Origin: Alistipes provencensis
Lineage (GTDB): Bacteria; Bacteroidota; Bacteroidia; Bacteroidales; Rikenellaceae
NCBI RefSeq assembly: GCF_900083545.1
Contig: NZ_LT559262.1
Span: 1,712,397-1,776,396, forward strand
DNA: 64,000 bases
Reading direction: 5' to 3'
The notes under the pieces were generated by a model that was given only the letters and a program-made list of their open reading frames with translations, did not search any database and was not told where the DNA came from. The position numbers and the translations under genes were made by a program. Every line of letters starts with the position of its first letter. The first letter of the stretch is position 1. Of this stretch, positions 53,395 through 63,201 are shown in pieces.

Positions 53395-55016
53395 CACTTC
53401 TTGATATAAACGGGTCGGATACAAAATCCGGCTTTTGCGTCGAATGCCTTGTTCCAGTAGGGGTATTTGATCGCGGCGGACTGGATGGAGAGCACCGCTC
53501 CGTAGCACGGTTCCGTCGCTCCGTCGCCGGTGATGGCTTCCGAGAGCCAATATACGCCTTGCGTACCCTGATTGTTGACGTCGAGGTCCGTTTTGTTGTA
53601 ACGTCTTCCGGCTTTAGGGAAGAAGACGCCTTTAGCAATGTCTTCGGCGGTAAACTCTTTCTCCGAATCATCGTGCGAGGGCTGCTCTCCCTCCTTCGGG
53701 TCGGTGAACAGGATACCCGTTATCACCTTGCCTTCGGCGATCTTGTAGCTGCCGTACTGCGATGACGCCTCGTTGACGAGTTTCGTCATTTCAGCCTGCG
53801 TCGGCAGCCGGAATTTACCTTTCGACGCCCAGTAGGCGAGGTCGCCGAACTTGGCGGCAGTAAAGTCCGTCGTGGCGACGGTGCAATCCTGCGTGGTGTA
53901 CATCTTACCGGCGATGTCCGTTCCGACCGGTACGACGGCCGAATACGCGGCGTCGCACAAGAACGGGTTTTCGATTCCGCCCCAGTTGAAATGGTTGTAA
54001 TTCTTGTAGTCTGTGGGCTTGAAGGTCACGGCCTTGCCCGACGCTCCGGCATTTTCGCAGTTGGCATATTCCCACTGCTCGGGGGCAATCCGCCAGTCGG
54101 TCTGGAACCCTTCGTCCGTGCTTCCTTCTACATGCTGGAGATTTCCGAGCGCCCAGTAGATGCCGGCAACGAGAACGGTGCCCTCAATCGGCTCTTGGGG
54201 TGCGTATTTGGGCAGGGTCGCACTGATATTCCTCATGTCCGCGAGTTCGGCGTTTATCGGTGTGGTCAGGCACTCCACCGCGCCGATGTCCTTGCCGGCG
54301 TCGTCGTACGCGGTGGCGATGAGGCTGCTGTATTCGCCCACGGGCACGGCGAAAGAAGCCGTTATCGTGGATTCCCGCTTTTCCGGGAGTGTGATGACGA
54401 GGCCGTTCGACCCGTCTTGTGCCGCGATGCCCGTTCCGAATGCATCCGGGAGAGTGGCGGAAACTTCGCCGGAAAGGTTCTTGTCAGCTTTCAGTTCGAT
54501 CTTCACCGCTTCGGTGCTGACGTTGCCGAGTTGCACGGTGAAATAGGACATCAGTTGCCTGAACGTTATTTCGCTGGAATTTCCGATCTCGGCGACCATC
54601 ACCGAACAGCTTCCTGCTGTCGAGGGGGTTATCTCATCCGGCAGAACGGCTTTGAGCGAGTTTCCGGAGAGAGTGGCCGAGGCAGGGTGGAGCGCATAGC
54701 CGCCCATCTCCTTGCCGGCGGGAATCGTCCCTGTGAAGAATGCCCGGCGGGTCTCCCCGGTGCCGTCGAGGGTGAATTTCACGGCCGTACCGTCGGTGCA
54801 GATTACCGAAACGGCGTCTTCCCGCTGCCAGCGGGCTTCTCCGGTATTGATAAGAGATGCCCTCGTGGTGCAGTTTTCGATTGAGGCGATGAGTGTGACG
54901 TCTCCCGTCTTTGAGAACTTGATATTGGGGTTGTATTCCTGTTCGGAATCGTCGCATCCTGCGGCGAGTACCGCTGCGACCGTACAGCAGCAAAACAGGT
55001 TGAATGTCTTGTTCAT
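53394..55016 (-). CDS. fimbrillin-like lipoprotein with FISUMP C-terminal domain
   Basis: The 540-residue lipoprotein (VLAAGCDDSEQEY) has an N-terminal fimbrillin-like half (about 30-290, 'TRASLINTGEARWQREDAVSV' and 'LHPASATLSGN') and a FISUMP-type C-terminus ('GIYWALGNLQH', 'FRLPTQAEMTKLV', 'GVYWLSEAI', 'AGFCIRPVYI'). Such proteins are exposed on the surface and probably bind the ligand or the matrix. It follows susD by 12 nt and its stop overlaps the next start. Confidence 0.8.
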   Translation of the reverse strand: MNKTFNLFCCCTVAAVLAAGCDDSEQEYNPNIKFSKTGDVTLIASIENCTTRASLINTGEARWQREDAVSVICTDGTAVKFTLDGTGETRRAFFTGTIPAGKEMGGYALHPASATLSGNSLKAVLPDEITPSTAGSCSVMVAEIGNSSEITFRQLMSYFTVQLGNVSTEAVKIELKADKNLSGEVSATLPDAFGTGIAAQDGSNGLVITLPEKRESTITASFAVPVGEYSSLIATAYDDAGKDIGAVECLTTPINAELADMRNISATLPKYAPQEPIEGTVLVAGIYWALGNLQHVEGSTDEGFQTDWRIAPEQWEYANCENAGASGKAVTFKPTDYKNYNHFNWGGIENPFLCDAAYSAVVPVGTDIAGKMYTTQDCTVATTDFTAAKFGDLAYWASKGKFRLPTQAEMTKLVNEASSQYGSYKIAEGKVITGILFTDPKEGEQPSHDDSEKEFTAEDIAKGVFFPKAGRRYNKTDLDVNNQGTQGVYWLSEAITGDGATEPCYGAVLSIQSAAIKYPYWNKAFDAKAGFCIRPVYIKK

Positions 55017-55028
55017 AGTTTTCGTTTT

Positions 55029-56831
55029 CTAATATCCGGGGTTATTGTTTTCCGTGCCGATGAGCGGGTTGGTCACCATTTCGCTGTAAGGGAAAGGCCA
55101 AAGCTCGTCCTTGCCCAATTGGAATTTCCGTTCGGTATGGATCCGCGCGTCGAACTTCTTTCCGTCGAAGGTGGTGACGCCGTCGTAGGTTACGGTCCAG
55201 TTTTCGTCGATGATCGGTTTTGCGTTGGAGGTGGTATGTTCGTAGGCCGGGGCGTACTGGGGACCGTTGATGGCTTTGAACGCTACGGGGGTGACGCCGT
55301 CGCTCTCTTTCCAGCGGCGGATGTCGATCCATCGGAATCCCTCGGCACACAGCTCCACCTTCCGCTCGTAGCGGAGTGCGCTGCGGAGTGCCTCCCGGGA
55401 AGCGCTTTCCACCGGCGGCATATTCACCCGGGCGCGGACCCGGTCGATCTGGGATTTGGCGCGCGTGAGGTCGCCGCCCTCCCACTCGATATTGGCTTCG
55501 GCATCGATGAGCAGGAGTTCCGCAAGACGGATGATGGGAACGTCGAGTTCGTCTTCGTAGTCCGTGCCCGTGATGCTGCCGTAGTAGGCAGGGTCGCAGA
55601 ATTTCCGCCAAAGGAACCCGCCCGGGCCCTGAATGCCGTTGGGTCCGTACTCGCTCTTGTTGCCGGTCACGTCGGAGTTGGTGACGGAGGTGCCTGCTAT
55701 GTAGTCGTAAACCGTCTTGTCGGCCGGGTCGGTGGAGAACTGGATGCCCATTGTCCGCGATCCCGAACGCACGCAGAAGAGGTCGAGACGCGGGTCGCGG
55801 TTCTTCCACGGGTTTTGCCAGTCGTAGAGTGGGGATTCGGCGATGGACTTTCCGTCGGTGCACTGGAAGGTGTCCATCATCGACATCGACGGACCTGCTC
55901 CTGCGGCTCCGTTGTGGACGCGGGAGGTTCCCGTGTAGATGCCGGTGTGGGTGTTGGAGGCTGCGAGGCGGTTGAACTGGATGGCCCAGATCCACTCTTT
56001 CGAACCGGTTTCGGCGGCGAAACCAAACAGGGGTGTGGGGTCGGGTTCACCCTCGGCGTGGGTGGGATAATAGGTGCAGTCGAGCGGGGTGAGGTCGTAG
56101 ACCCCGTCGGCGAGTTCGAGGGCCTTTTTCGAGCATCTCGCTGCACTCTCGTAGAATCCCCACTCCAGACAGATGCGTGCCTTGAGTGCGTATGCCGCTA
56201 CACGGCCGATCCGGGCGGTACCCCAAGTCTGGTTGCCCCACGAGACCGGAAGATGGTCGATCAGTTCGTCGTCCATATCTTTGATTATCCGGTCGATCAC
56301 CTCCGCTTTCGGAGTGCGGGCATAGGCGTAGTCGTCGAGTGTGAGGCAGTGGTCGATGAACGGGACGTCGCCGTAGACCATGCAGGCCCAGTCGTAGAAA
56401 TAGGCTCTCAGACAGAGAAGTTCGGCCTTGAAGCGGTAGTATTCCTCGTCCTCGATCTTGCCGCGGAGGTTGTCGAGATTGTCGAGTACGAGGTGGATGC
56501 GTCCGAGACTCTTGTAGATACGGGCGTAGAATGACTCCACACCGCTGTAGGACGAGGTGATGATGGATTGGGTGTAGTCCGGCCATTTCGAGAGCACCGT
56601 GCGCATGGCGCCGATGTCGGTGAGCTGGTCCATCCACCGGTTGGGGAAGGGTTCGTACTGCTGGATGTTGTTGGCGAGGCTCTTGTAGGCGGCGAGCACT
56701 CCGGCCTGCGTTTCGTCGAAACTTGCCGGGAATGTCCCGGTAGAGGGGCCCGTGAGCGGGATTCTGTCGAGGGAGCAGCCTGCGGTGAACAGGGCTGTCG
56801 CCAAGGCGAAATATGCAATGTATTTTTTCAT
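55029..56831 (-). CDS. SusD/RagB-family outer-membrane binding lipoprotein
   Basis: A 600-residue lipoprotein (LFTAGCSLDRIPLTGPSTGTF) with 'LLCLRAYFYDWACMVYGDVPFIDHC' and a terminal 'LWPFPYSEMVTNPLIGTENNNPGY', both SusD hallmarks. It begins 13 nt after susC. It is complete and should bind the phosphoester or polyol ligand with its SusC partner. Confidence 0.94.
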   Translation of the reverse strand: MKKYIAYFALATALFTAGCSLDRIPLTGPSTGTFPASFDETQAGVLAAYKSLANNIQQYEPFPNRWMDQLTDIGAMRTVLSKWPDYTQSIITSSYSGVESFYARIYKSLGRIHLVLDNLDNLRGKIEDEEYYRFKAELLCLRAYFYDWACMVYGDVPFIDHCLTLDDYAYARTPKAEVIDRIIKDMDDELIDHLPVSWGNQTWGTARIGRVAAYALKARICLEWGFYESAARCSKKALELADGVYDLTPLDCTYYPTHAEGEPDPTPLFGFAAETGSKEWIWAIQFNRLAASNTHTGIYTGTSRVHNGAAGAGPSMSMMDTFQCTDGKSIAESPLYDWQNPWKNRDPRLDLFCVRSGSRTMGIQFSTDPADKTVYDYIAGTSVTNSDVTGNKSEYGPNGIQGPGGFLWRKFCDPAYYGSITGTDYEDELDVPIIRLAELLLIDAEANIEWEGGDLTRAKSQIDRVRARVNMPPVESASREALRSALRYERKVELCAEGFRWIDIRRWKESDGVTPVAFKAINGPQYAPAYEHTTSNAKPIIDENWTVTYDGVTTFDGKKFDARIHTERKFQLGKDELWPFPYSEMVTNPLIGTENNNPGY

Positions 56832-56844
56832 GACCGTAATGCGA

Positions 56845-59800
56845 TTAGAATTTGATCTCCACTCCGAACGTATAGGTGCTTACGAGCGGATAGTTGTTGC
56901 CGATGCTTCCCGTGGTCGCTCCCTGCGAACCGCCCTGATAGGCCGTTTCCGGGTCGTAGCCGTCATAGTAGTTGCTTATGGTGAAGAGGTTGGTCGCGTT
57001 GGCGTAGACCATGAGTCCCTGAACGCGAAGGGCTTTGGTGACCGACGCAGGGAAGGTGTAGCTGAGCTGAAGATTTTTCAGGCGGCAGTACGAGGCATCG
57101 GCCATCCAGAATGTCGAGGGTTTCTTGTTGAGGTCGCTCGTGTAGGAGAGGCGCGGATATTTCGCTCCGGGGTTGTCCGGAGTCCAGTTGTCGAGATGTC
57201 CCTTCTGGAACGTGCCGCCGCTCACGCAGGGCTGGGTGTAGGCACCGCTGATGTAGGCGTCGGCTTTGCCCACTCCTTGGAACTGTGCGCTGAGGTTGAT
57301 GCCTTTCCAGCCAAAGTTGAGGGTCAGGCCGTAGGTGTAGCGCGGGATGAGGCTGCCGACGATCTGCTTGTCGCTGTCGTCGATCTTGTTGTCATGGTTG
57401 TAATCTTCGTAGACAAGGTCGCCCGGGCGGGTGATCTGGTTGTACTGGGGGCATTTTTCGTTCATCCAGTCGGCCTGTTCCTGCGTCTGCACGACACCAA
57501 GGCATTTGAGCAGGTAGAGTGAGTTGATCGACGAGCCCTCTTGGTTGCGGATAACGCCGCTGGTGCCATAAGTGCCCTTCATGTCCACAATCTCGTTGAC
57601 GACGTCGGAGAGATTTGCCTGCACGCCGAAGCTGAAGTCGCCCCAGTTGTTGTTGTAGCCGACGGAAACCTCCCAGCCGTCGTTGGTGACGACGCCGGCG
57701 TTCTGGTAGGGCGCTCCGAGTCCGATGGAGGAGGGTATGTCGAGCTGCATCAGGATGCCGTCGGTCTTCTTGTGGTAGTAGTCGGCGGTGATCGAAAGCC
57801 GGTTCCACAACGTAGCGTCGAAACCGATGTCGGTCATGTAGGTGGTCTCCCATGTAATGTCCTCGTTGGCAAGCGAATTCTGGGCCACGATGGGATAGAT
57901 CTTGTTGGCGGCGGAGATGGAACTGATCGTCAGGAGCTGTGACGCAGGGTAGTAGGAGTTGATGTTTTGGTTTCCGAGCGTACCGTAGGAGGCTCTGATC
58001 TTGAATTCCGAGAGCGTTTTCCGGGCTGCTGCCATGAACGGCTCCTCGGTGACGCGCCATGCGGCGGAGAACGACGGGAAGGCGCTCCACCGGTTCTTGC
58101 GGACAAAACGGGAGGAACCGTCGTAACGGAGATTGGCCTCGAAGAGATAGCGCTCCTTGAAGTTATAGTTGATGCGGCCGAAGAACGAGCCCAGCGCCAT
58201 CTGGGTCCGGCTGCCGGAGTTGTCCTTGAACTCGTTGTCGCCGCCGGCGCTGATGACCTCGTAGTCGGGATAGGCGAACTCCTGCCGGTATGCCCCGAGG
58301 CTGTAATAGTCATATTCTTCGTAAGATGCGCCGAGGAGCAGTTTGAAGCTGTGGCCCCCGAACTGACGGGCCGCTGCCGCGGTCGCATGGTAATAGCCGT
58401 TCCACGATGCGGTGACCGTCTCGTCGAGGGAGTTGTATTCCGCATTGGAGGTCTTTGAAACCGTACCGTATGGGTCGGAGTGGTACTCCACGAGGTCCAC
58501 GAACTTATGGGTCTTGACGGCCGTAAACTGGGGTGCGGCCTTCACTTCGAGCGTAAGCCACTGGACCGGTTTGTATTCGAGGGCTGCGGAAGCCTTGAGG
58601 GTTCCGTTCTGACGGATATTGTTGCCGCCGACGCCTTGCTCGATCATGGGAAGCGGATTGACCGTGCCTCCGGTGAATGGGGCGTAGCTGCCGTCCGACC
58701 ACTGTGCGAGCATCAGCGGATCCTTGGAATTCATGAATCCGAAGACGCTGCTCTGGTAGGGGTTGGCGGCCCGGCGGGAATAGGTGGCGGCGATGTCGAG
58801 CCGGAAATTGAGCCGGTCGTTCATCCGGATGTCCATGTTGTTGCGCAGGTTGTAGCGCTTGAAATTGGCGTTCTTGATGATGCCGTTCTGGTCGAGGTAA
58901 CCCAGCGAGGTCATCACGCGGATGCGTTCGCTGCCGGCGCTCATGCTGAGGGTGTGGTTGTGGGTGAACCCGTTACCGGTCATCAGCCGGTCCTGCCAGT
59001 CGATGATGGGGTAGGCGTCCGGATCGAGGTAGTTGTTCCGGCGGTAGTTGGCGATGTATTCGTCGGTGTAGAGGGAAGTGGCGCCGTCGTTCTCCGAGGC
59101 CCTGCGCGAAAGGAGCATGTACTCCTCGGCGTTGACCACGTCCGGGTAGACCACGGGGGATTGCCAGCCCACATAGCCTCGGTATGTGACGGAGAATTTG
59201 CCTTTGTCCGCACGCTTGGTGGTGATGAGGATGACTCCGTTGGCCGCACGGCTTCCATAGATGGCCGCAGAGGCGGCATCCTTGAGCACCGAGATCTGGT
59301 CGATCTGCGAGGCATCCACAGAGTTGAGGTCACCCTCCACGCCGTCGATGAGCACGAGCGGGGAGCTGTCCGAGCCTCCGAACGAACCGATGCCACGGAT
59401 CTGGATGTTGCCGGAGTCTGCGCCGGGAGCGCCGCCGGCCGTGGTGACTGTCACACCCGGGGCGATGCCCTGAAGGGCTGTGGAAAGCTGGGTGATCGGC
59501 CTCCGGGCGAACTCTTTGGTGGAGATGGACGAGACCGAACCGGTCAGGTTGACCTTTTTCTGCGTGTCGTATCCCACGACGACCACGTCTTCGAGGAGAT
59601 TCTCGTCCGGTTCGAGAGTGATGCTGAGCGAGGTCTGCCTGCCGACCTTCACATGCTTTTCCTTGAATCCGAGGAAGGTGACCACAAGGGTTTCCCCTTC
59701 GGCGACGGAGAGCGTGAATTGGCCCTTGTTGTCGGCAATAGTGCCTTTGGGCGTGCCGCTGACGACGACAGCGGCTCCGGGGAGGGGTTTGCCATCTGCA

Positions 59801-59907
59801 TCCAAAACTGTACCGGTGATGCGCCCGGATTGGGCCGCAGCGGACAGCAGGTGCAAGATAAACACAACTGAAAGGAGTAGTTTCAGTGACGTAGAATGTT
59901 TACCCAT
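56845..59907 (-). CDS. SusC/RagA-family TonB-dependent outer-membrane transporter
   Basis: ATG 59907 (MGKHSTSLKLLLSVVFIL) is chosen; the frame is open further upstream, but there it overlaps the histidine-phosphatase gene and lacks a signal. The 1020-residue protein has a signal peptide ending in SAAAQ, a CarboxypepD_reg-like domain (about 25-110), a TonB-box region ('EDVVVVGYDTQKK'), a plug ('IQIRGIGSFGGSDSSPLVL' region) and a barrel ending 'TYTFGVEIKF'. It belongs to the operon with GDPD, MBL and histidine-phosphatase genes. No STN domain is present, so it is not sigma-coupled. Confidence 0.95.
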   Translation of the reverse strand: MGKHSTSLKLLLSVVFILHLLSAAAQSGRITGTVLDADGKPLPGAAVVVSGTPKGTIADNKGQFTLSVAEGETLVVTFLGFKEKHVKVGRQTSLSITLEPDENLLEDVVVVGYDTQKKVNLTGSVSSISTKEFARRPITQLSTALQGIAPGVTVTTAGGAPGADSGNIQIRGIGSFGGSDSSPLVLIDGVEGDLNSVDASQIDQISVLKDAASAAIYGSRAANGVILITTKRADKGKFSVTYRGYVGWQSPVVYPDVVNAEEYMLLSRRASENDGATSLYTDEYIANYRRNNYLDPDAYPIIDWQDRLMTGNGFTHNHTLSMSAGSERIRVMTSLGYLDQNGIIKNANFKRYNLRNNMDIRMNDRLNFRLDIAATYSRRAANPYQSSVFGFMNSKDPLMLAQWSDGSYAPFTGGTVNPLPMIEQGVGGNNIRQNGTLKASAALEYKPVQWLTLEVKAAPQFTAVKTHKFVDLVEYHSDPYGTVSKTSNAEYNSLDETVTASWNGYYHATAAAARQFGGHSFKLLLGASYEEYDYYSLGAYRQEFAYPDYEVISAGGDNEFKDNSGSRTQMALGSFFGRINYNFKERYLFEANLRYDGSSRFVRKNRWSAFPSFSAAWRVTEEPFMAAARKTLSEFKIRASYGTLGNQNINSYYPASQLLTISSISAANKIYPIVAQNSLANEDITWETTYMTDIGFDATLWNRLSITADYYHKKTDGILMQLDIPSSIGLGAPYQNAGVVTNDGWEVSVGYNNNWGDFSFGVQANLSDVVNEIVDMKGTYGTSGVIRNQEGSSINSLYLLKCLGVVQTQEQADWMNEKCPQYNQITRPGDLVYEDYNHDNKIDDSDKQIVGSLIPRYTYGLTLNFGWKGINLSAQFQGVGKADAYISGAYTQPCVSGGTFQKGHLDNWTPDNPGAKYPRLSYTSDLNKKPSTFWMADASYCRLKNLQLSYTFPASVTKALRVQGLMVYANATNLFTISNYYDGYDPETAYQGGSQGATTGSIGNNYPLVSTYTFGVEIKF

Positions 59908-59963
59908 CTTGTTTGTTTTTTTGACAGAGGTCGTATAAAACTCTGCTCCGGTTAATAATGTTG

Positions 59964-61286
59964 TTAAAGGTTGTTTGGTATCTGGTCTTTGTTCAGTATT
60001 GCGAAAGCGGTGTCGCACCGCTCTGTGAGGTATTGTTTCAGGTCGCTCCAACTGCATAGTCCACTCTGGTCGGTGACGGGTAGCCGTAACGGCGTTTCGT
60101 TGAGAAGTATCCTCACGAGCGGTTCTCCTTCGTCCGATACGGGGCGGTAGAATATCCATTGGAGATTGCAGGCCATCGGGATCTGCGACACGTCCCATGC
60201 ACGGGCGATCTCTTCTTGGGTCGTGGCCTCTTCGGTCCATCCGTCGGCTCCCATGAGTGTCAGGAGCGCCATGATGCAGCCGTCGTGTCCGAAGCGGAGG
60301 TTGGCTGCCGTGCCGTTGGCGATGTCTTTTTCCGCATCCGTCAGCACTTTGTCGAGAATATGGGCGGAAAGGGCCCAAGTGCGGTCGGACGTTTCGGCGG
60401 CGGGACCTTTTTCCATGTAGAAAGTGTAGGCGTCGCACGCCGCGAGGGTGCACAGTTCGTCGAGGGTGAACAACCGCAGCCAGTCGGTGTCGATCCCGCA
60501 TCCCCTGAAATGGATGGCGAGGTAGAAGATGCCTCGCTCGAGGGCGATGGGGTCGCAGAGCCTTGCGGCGTAGTCCGTGTCGGAAAAGATCCGTGCGGTG
60601 AAAGGCTCCGCGTCGATCTTCTGCCGGCAGAAAGCTTCGAAATCGGACCGCCATTCCGCATCCGGGCTCTTTACCCTCAGGTCGTATTCCGTCGGGATGC
60701 CGGAACCGGTTGAATAAGGGTTGAGCGCGGCGTCCGTGGAACATGTTATCCGCAGGGAGGGACAGCATGCCTGCAACTGTGCGCAGAAAGCCTCCATGCT
60801 CTCCTGCGTGCGGGAAGTGGCCGATGTCGAAGCTCTTACCTCGGCTTCCCGGCTGAATGCGGTCGGATATTGTTCGGCCATCCTCCGGGCGATCGCCCGG
60901 TGCTGGGCTACTCCGATTCCGGTAAGCATGCCGGCCCGGCCTTCGAACTGCGGATAAACCTTGAGGAAATCCTTCCGGATCTTTTGTCCGGTTTTTGTGA
61001 GTTTGTCGGCGGCGGCCGCCTTGGAAAAGATATCGTGAACAAAGAGATATTGGGAGTCGTAGAGCAGGTATCTCGATCCGTGCCGGCCGTAGTGGCTGAT
61101 GTAGAATGGTTCGTAACCTTCCGGCGCACCGGGGGCCGGGGCGACCGCTTCCGGATAGGGACGGTACACGCCCATCACCCGCTTCGGGACGGCCTGTCCG
61201 TCGGCAGTCCGCGGTTCGGGCGAGCAGGAGACGGCCGCCGTGAGGGCGCACACGAATGCGGACAGGAGCAAGAGAACCCGTTTCAT
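59964..61286 (-). CDS. histidine-type phosphatase (phytase/MINPP-like) lipoprotein
   Basis: The 440-residue lipoprotein (TAAVSCSPEP) has the catalytic RHGxR motif in 'FYISHYGRHGSRYL' (R68, H69, R72) and the distal 'LRFGHDGCIMALLTLMG' HD motif of the histidine acid phosphatase clan. Bacteroidota members include inositol-polyphosphate phosphatases of the MINPP type. It is coupled to the kinase gene by an ATGA overlap (4 bp), then a 56-nt gap leads to susC. Inositol phosphates or other sugar phosphates are plausible substrates. Confidence 0.87.
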   Translation of the reverse strand: MKRVLLLLSAFVCALTAAVSCSPEPRTADGQAVPKRVMGVYRPYPEAVAPAPGAPEGYEPFYISHYGRHGSRYLLYDSQYLFVHDIFSKAAAADKLTKTGQKIRKDFLKVYPQFEGRAGMLTGIGVAQHRAIARRMAEQYPTAFSREAEVRASTSATSRTQESMEAFCAQLQACCPSLRITCSTDAALNPYSTGSGIPTEYDLRVKSPDAEWRSDFEAFCRQKIDAEPFTARIFSDTDYAARLCDPIALERGIFYLAIHFRGCGIDTDWLRLFTLDELCTLAACDAYTFYMEKGPAAETSDRTWALSAHILDKVLTDAEKDIANGTAANLRFGHDGCIMALLTLMGADGWTEEATTQEEIARAWDVSQIPMACNLQWIFYRPVSDEGEPLVRILLNETPLRLPVTDQSGLCSWSDLKQYLTERCDTAFAILNKDQIPNNL

Positions 61287-62146
61287 GGCCGTCGGGGTAT
61301 TGCTCCGTGTATCGTACAGACCTTCGCTGCCGTTTCCACCGCTTTACGGTGACATGCGGCTATGGGGTCGCCTTGCAGGAGGGAGGTTATGAAGGCCGCC
61401 GTGAACGAGTCCCCGGCGCCCACCGTATCGGCGACCTCGACTTTCGGGGTCGGGATGTGGGAAAGAAGCCCCTCCGCACTGTGAATTTCGCTGTGATCGG
61501 CTCCTGCAGTATAGATGACATACCGCAGGGAAAACATCCGGATGAGTTCCGCGATCACCTCTGTACCGGACTTTCCGATGTCAAGCAGCGATGCGATGAG
61601 CGGCAGTTCGTCTTCGTTGAGTTTCAGCACATCGGCCTGTCGGAGCGAGGCGGTGACGATCTCCCGATTGTACCAATGCTGGCGGATGTTGATGTCGAAC
61701 ACTTTCAGGCACTCCGGGCGAGTGGCCCTAAGTATTGCGGCGATTGCTTTGCGTGATACTTCAGACCGCTGGGCGAGCGAGCCCCAGCAGACGGCATCTG
61801 CCTGTGTAGCGAGTCCGAGGGTCTCAGCGTCCGCTTCCAATGCGTCCCATGCCACTCCTTCGACGATGTCGTACTCGGGAATCCCTTTCCCCGAAAGCGT
61901 TACGTTGACCCGTCCGGTCGGCAGAGCGTTACGCTGCATGTAGCTGAGGTCGATCCCTGTTCCGGCCAGTTGTTCGAAAGCTTCCTGCCCGAGGTTGTCG
62001 TTACCGGCGGCACTCACCGGATAGCCTTCTGCACCGAGACGGCTGCACCAGTAGGCGAAATTGACCGGTGCTCCCCCGAGTTGTCTGCCACCGGGCAGCA
62101 GGTCCCAGACAAGTTCTCCGATTCCCATTATTTTAGGTTTGGTCAT
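61283..62146 (-). CDS. PfkB-family carbohydrate kinase
   Basis: ATG 62146 (MTKPKIMGIGELVWDLLP) fits the PfkB start; the upstream in-frame ATG adds 18 residues unlike the family. The 287-residue kinase has 'LGGAPVNFAYWCSRLG' (N-terminal PfkB signature) and 'VEVADTVGAGDSFTAAF' (C-terminal signature with catalytic Asp). Family members phosphorylate fructose and related sugars. Between a polyol dehydrogenase and a phosphatase it would phosphorylate the keto-sugar made by the dehydrogenase. Its stop overlaps the next start. Confidence 0.93.
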   Translation of the reverse strand: MTKPKIMGIGELVWDLLPGGRQLGGAPVNFAYWCSRLGAEGYPVSAAGNDNLGQEAFEQLAGTGIDLSYMQRNALPTGRVNVTLSGKGIPEYDIVEGVAWDALEADAETLGLATQADAVCWGSLAQRSEVSRKAIAAILRATRPECLKVFDINIRQHWYNREIVTASLRQADVLKLNEDELPLIASLLDIGKSGTEVIAELIRMFSLRYVIYTAGADHSEIHSAEGLLSHIPTPKVEVADTVGAGDSFTAAFITSLLQGDPIAACHRKAVETAAKVCTIHGAIPRRP

Positions 62147-62166
62147 AACCAGATGCTGATTGAGGA

Positions 62167-63201
62167 TTATTTTTCGAGGTCTATGATGACCTTCATGCAT
62201 TTTTCCTGATTTTCGGCGATGAACCGGTAGGCTTCGTTGTACTCTCCGAAAGCAAAGCGGTTGGTCACGAGGGGGGCGAGGGAGACCTTGCCGGAGGTTA
62301 TCTCCTCCACGGCGGTGAGGTAGTCTTCGTGGCGGTACATCATGGTGCCTACGAGGATGAGTTCGTGCTCCCCGAGGAAGAACATGCTGAGGGCCGGGTC
62401 TTTAGCGAAAACCGCCACGACGACGATCGTACTGCCTTTTTCGACGCACTCCATCAGCGAGCGGATCGACGATTCCACGCCTGCCACTTCGAAACCCACC
62501 TGAAAGCCCTCGTCGCCGAAAACCGTTCTCAGCCCCTCCTTCAACGGGGTCTTCGCTACGTTGAGGGTCTCGGTGATGCCGCATTTGCGAGCCGTTTCCA
62601 ACCGGTAGTCACTCACGTCGGTGATGAGGACCTTGCGGGCCCCTCGTGCGAGGGCGAACTGAGCCACGAGGTTACCGATCGTGCCGGCTCCCGACACGAC
62701 CACGTTCTTGCCCGTAAGGTCTCCTGCACGCGAAGTGGCATGCGCCCCTACGGCGGCCGGCTCGATCATTGCTCCGTATTCGAGCGAGAAGGTCTCCGGC
62801 AGTCTGACGAGCCGGTCTTCCGGTATGATGAAATAGTCCTGTGCGGCCCCGTCGGCTTGGAATGCCTGTACTCGGAGGTTTTCGCAGACGTTGTATTGCC
62901 CGCGGAGGCAGGGGGCGCATCGGCCGCAGGTAAGCTGCGGACGGGCCGTCACCTTGTCCCCGGGTTTGCATTTGGTGACCTTGGCGCCGGTGGCCGTAAC
63001 GATGCCGGAGTATTCGTGACCCTGCACCACGGGGTAGAAGGTGGCGGGGTGTTCCCCGTGATAGGAATGGATCTCGCTGCCGCAGATGCCTATTTTTTTG
63101 ATATGTATAAGTATTTCATTCTCATTTAGCTGTGTTGCTGTTGGATTCGGCACCTCCCGGAATTCGATCTGTTCCGGGGCGGTAAGTACTGCTTGTCTCA
63201 T
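62167..63201 (-). CDS. zinc-dependent polyol/alcohol dehydrogenase
   Basis: A 344-residue medium-chain dehydrogenase. Catalytic zinc ligands are C40 and the 'GHEYSG' H62-E63. The structural zinc has four cysteines (C92, C95, C98 and C106 in 'TCGRCAPCLRGQYNVC'). The NAD-binding fold shows 'VVSGAGTIGNLVAQ' and 'DVSDYRLETARKCG'. It is closest in pattern to L-iditol, sorbitol or threonine dehydrogenases. It overlaps the upstream symporter gene (ATGA) and lies 20 nt before the PfkB kinase, so a polyol-to-ketose-to-ketose-phosphate route is inferred. Confidence 0.92.
   Translation of the reverse strand: MRQAVLTAPEQIEFREVPNPTATQLNENEILIHIKKIGICGSEIHSYHGEHPATFYPVVQGHEYSGIVTATGAKVTKCKPGDKVTARPQLTCGRCAPCLRGQYNVCENLRVQAFQADGAAQDYFIIPEDRLVRLPETFSLEYGAMIEPAAVGAHATSRAGDLTGKNVVVSGAGTIGNLVAQFALARGARKVLITDVSDYRLETARKCGITETLNVAKTPLKEGLRTVFGDEGFQVGFEVAGVESSIRSLMECVEKGSTIVVVAVFAKDPALSMFFLGEHELILVGTMMYRHEDYLTAVEEITSGKVSLAPLVTNRFAFGEYNEAYRFIAENQEKCMKVIIDLEK

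Noticed and set aside
59908..61251. Upstream extension of the SusC frame by about 450 codons
   Set aside because: It overlaps the histidine-phosphatase gene in antisense-like low-complexity sequence; the signal peptide at 59907 marks the real start.
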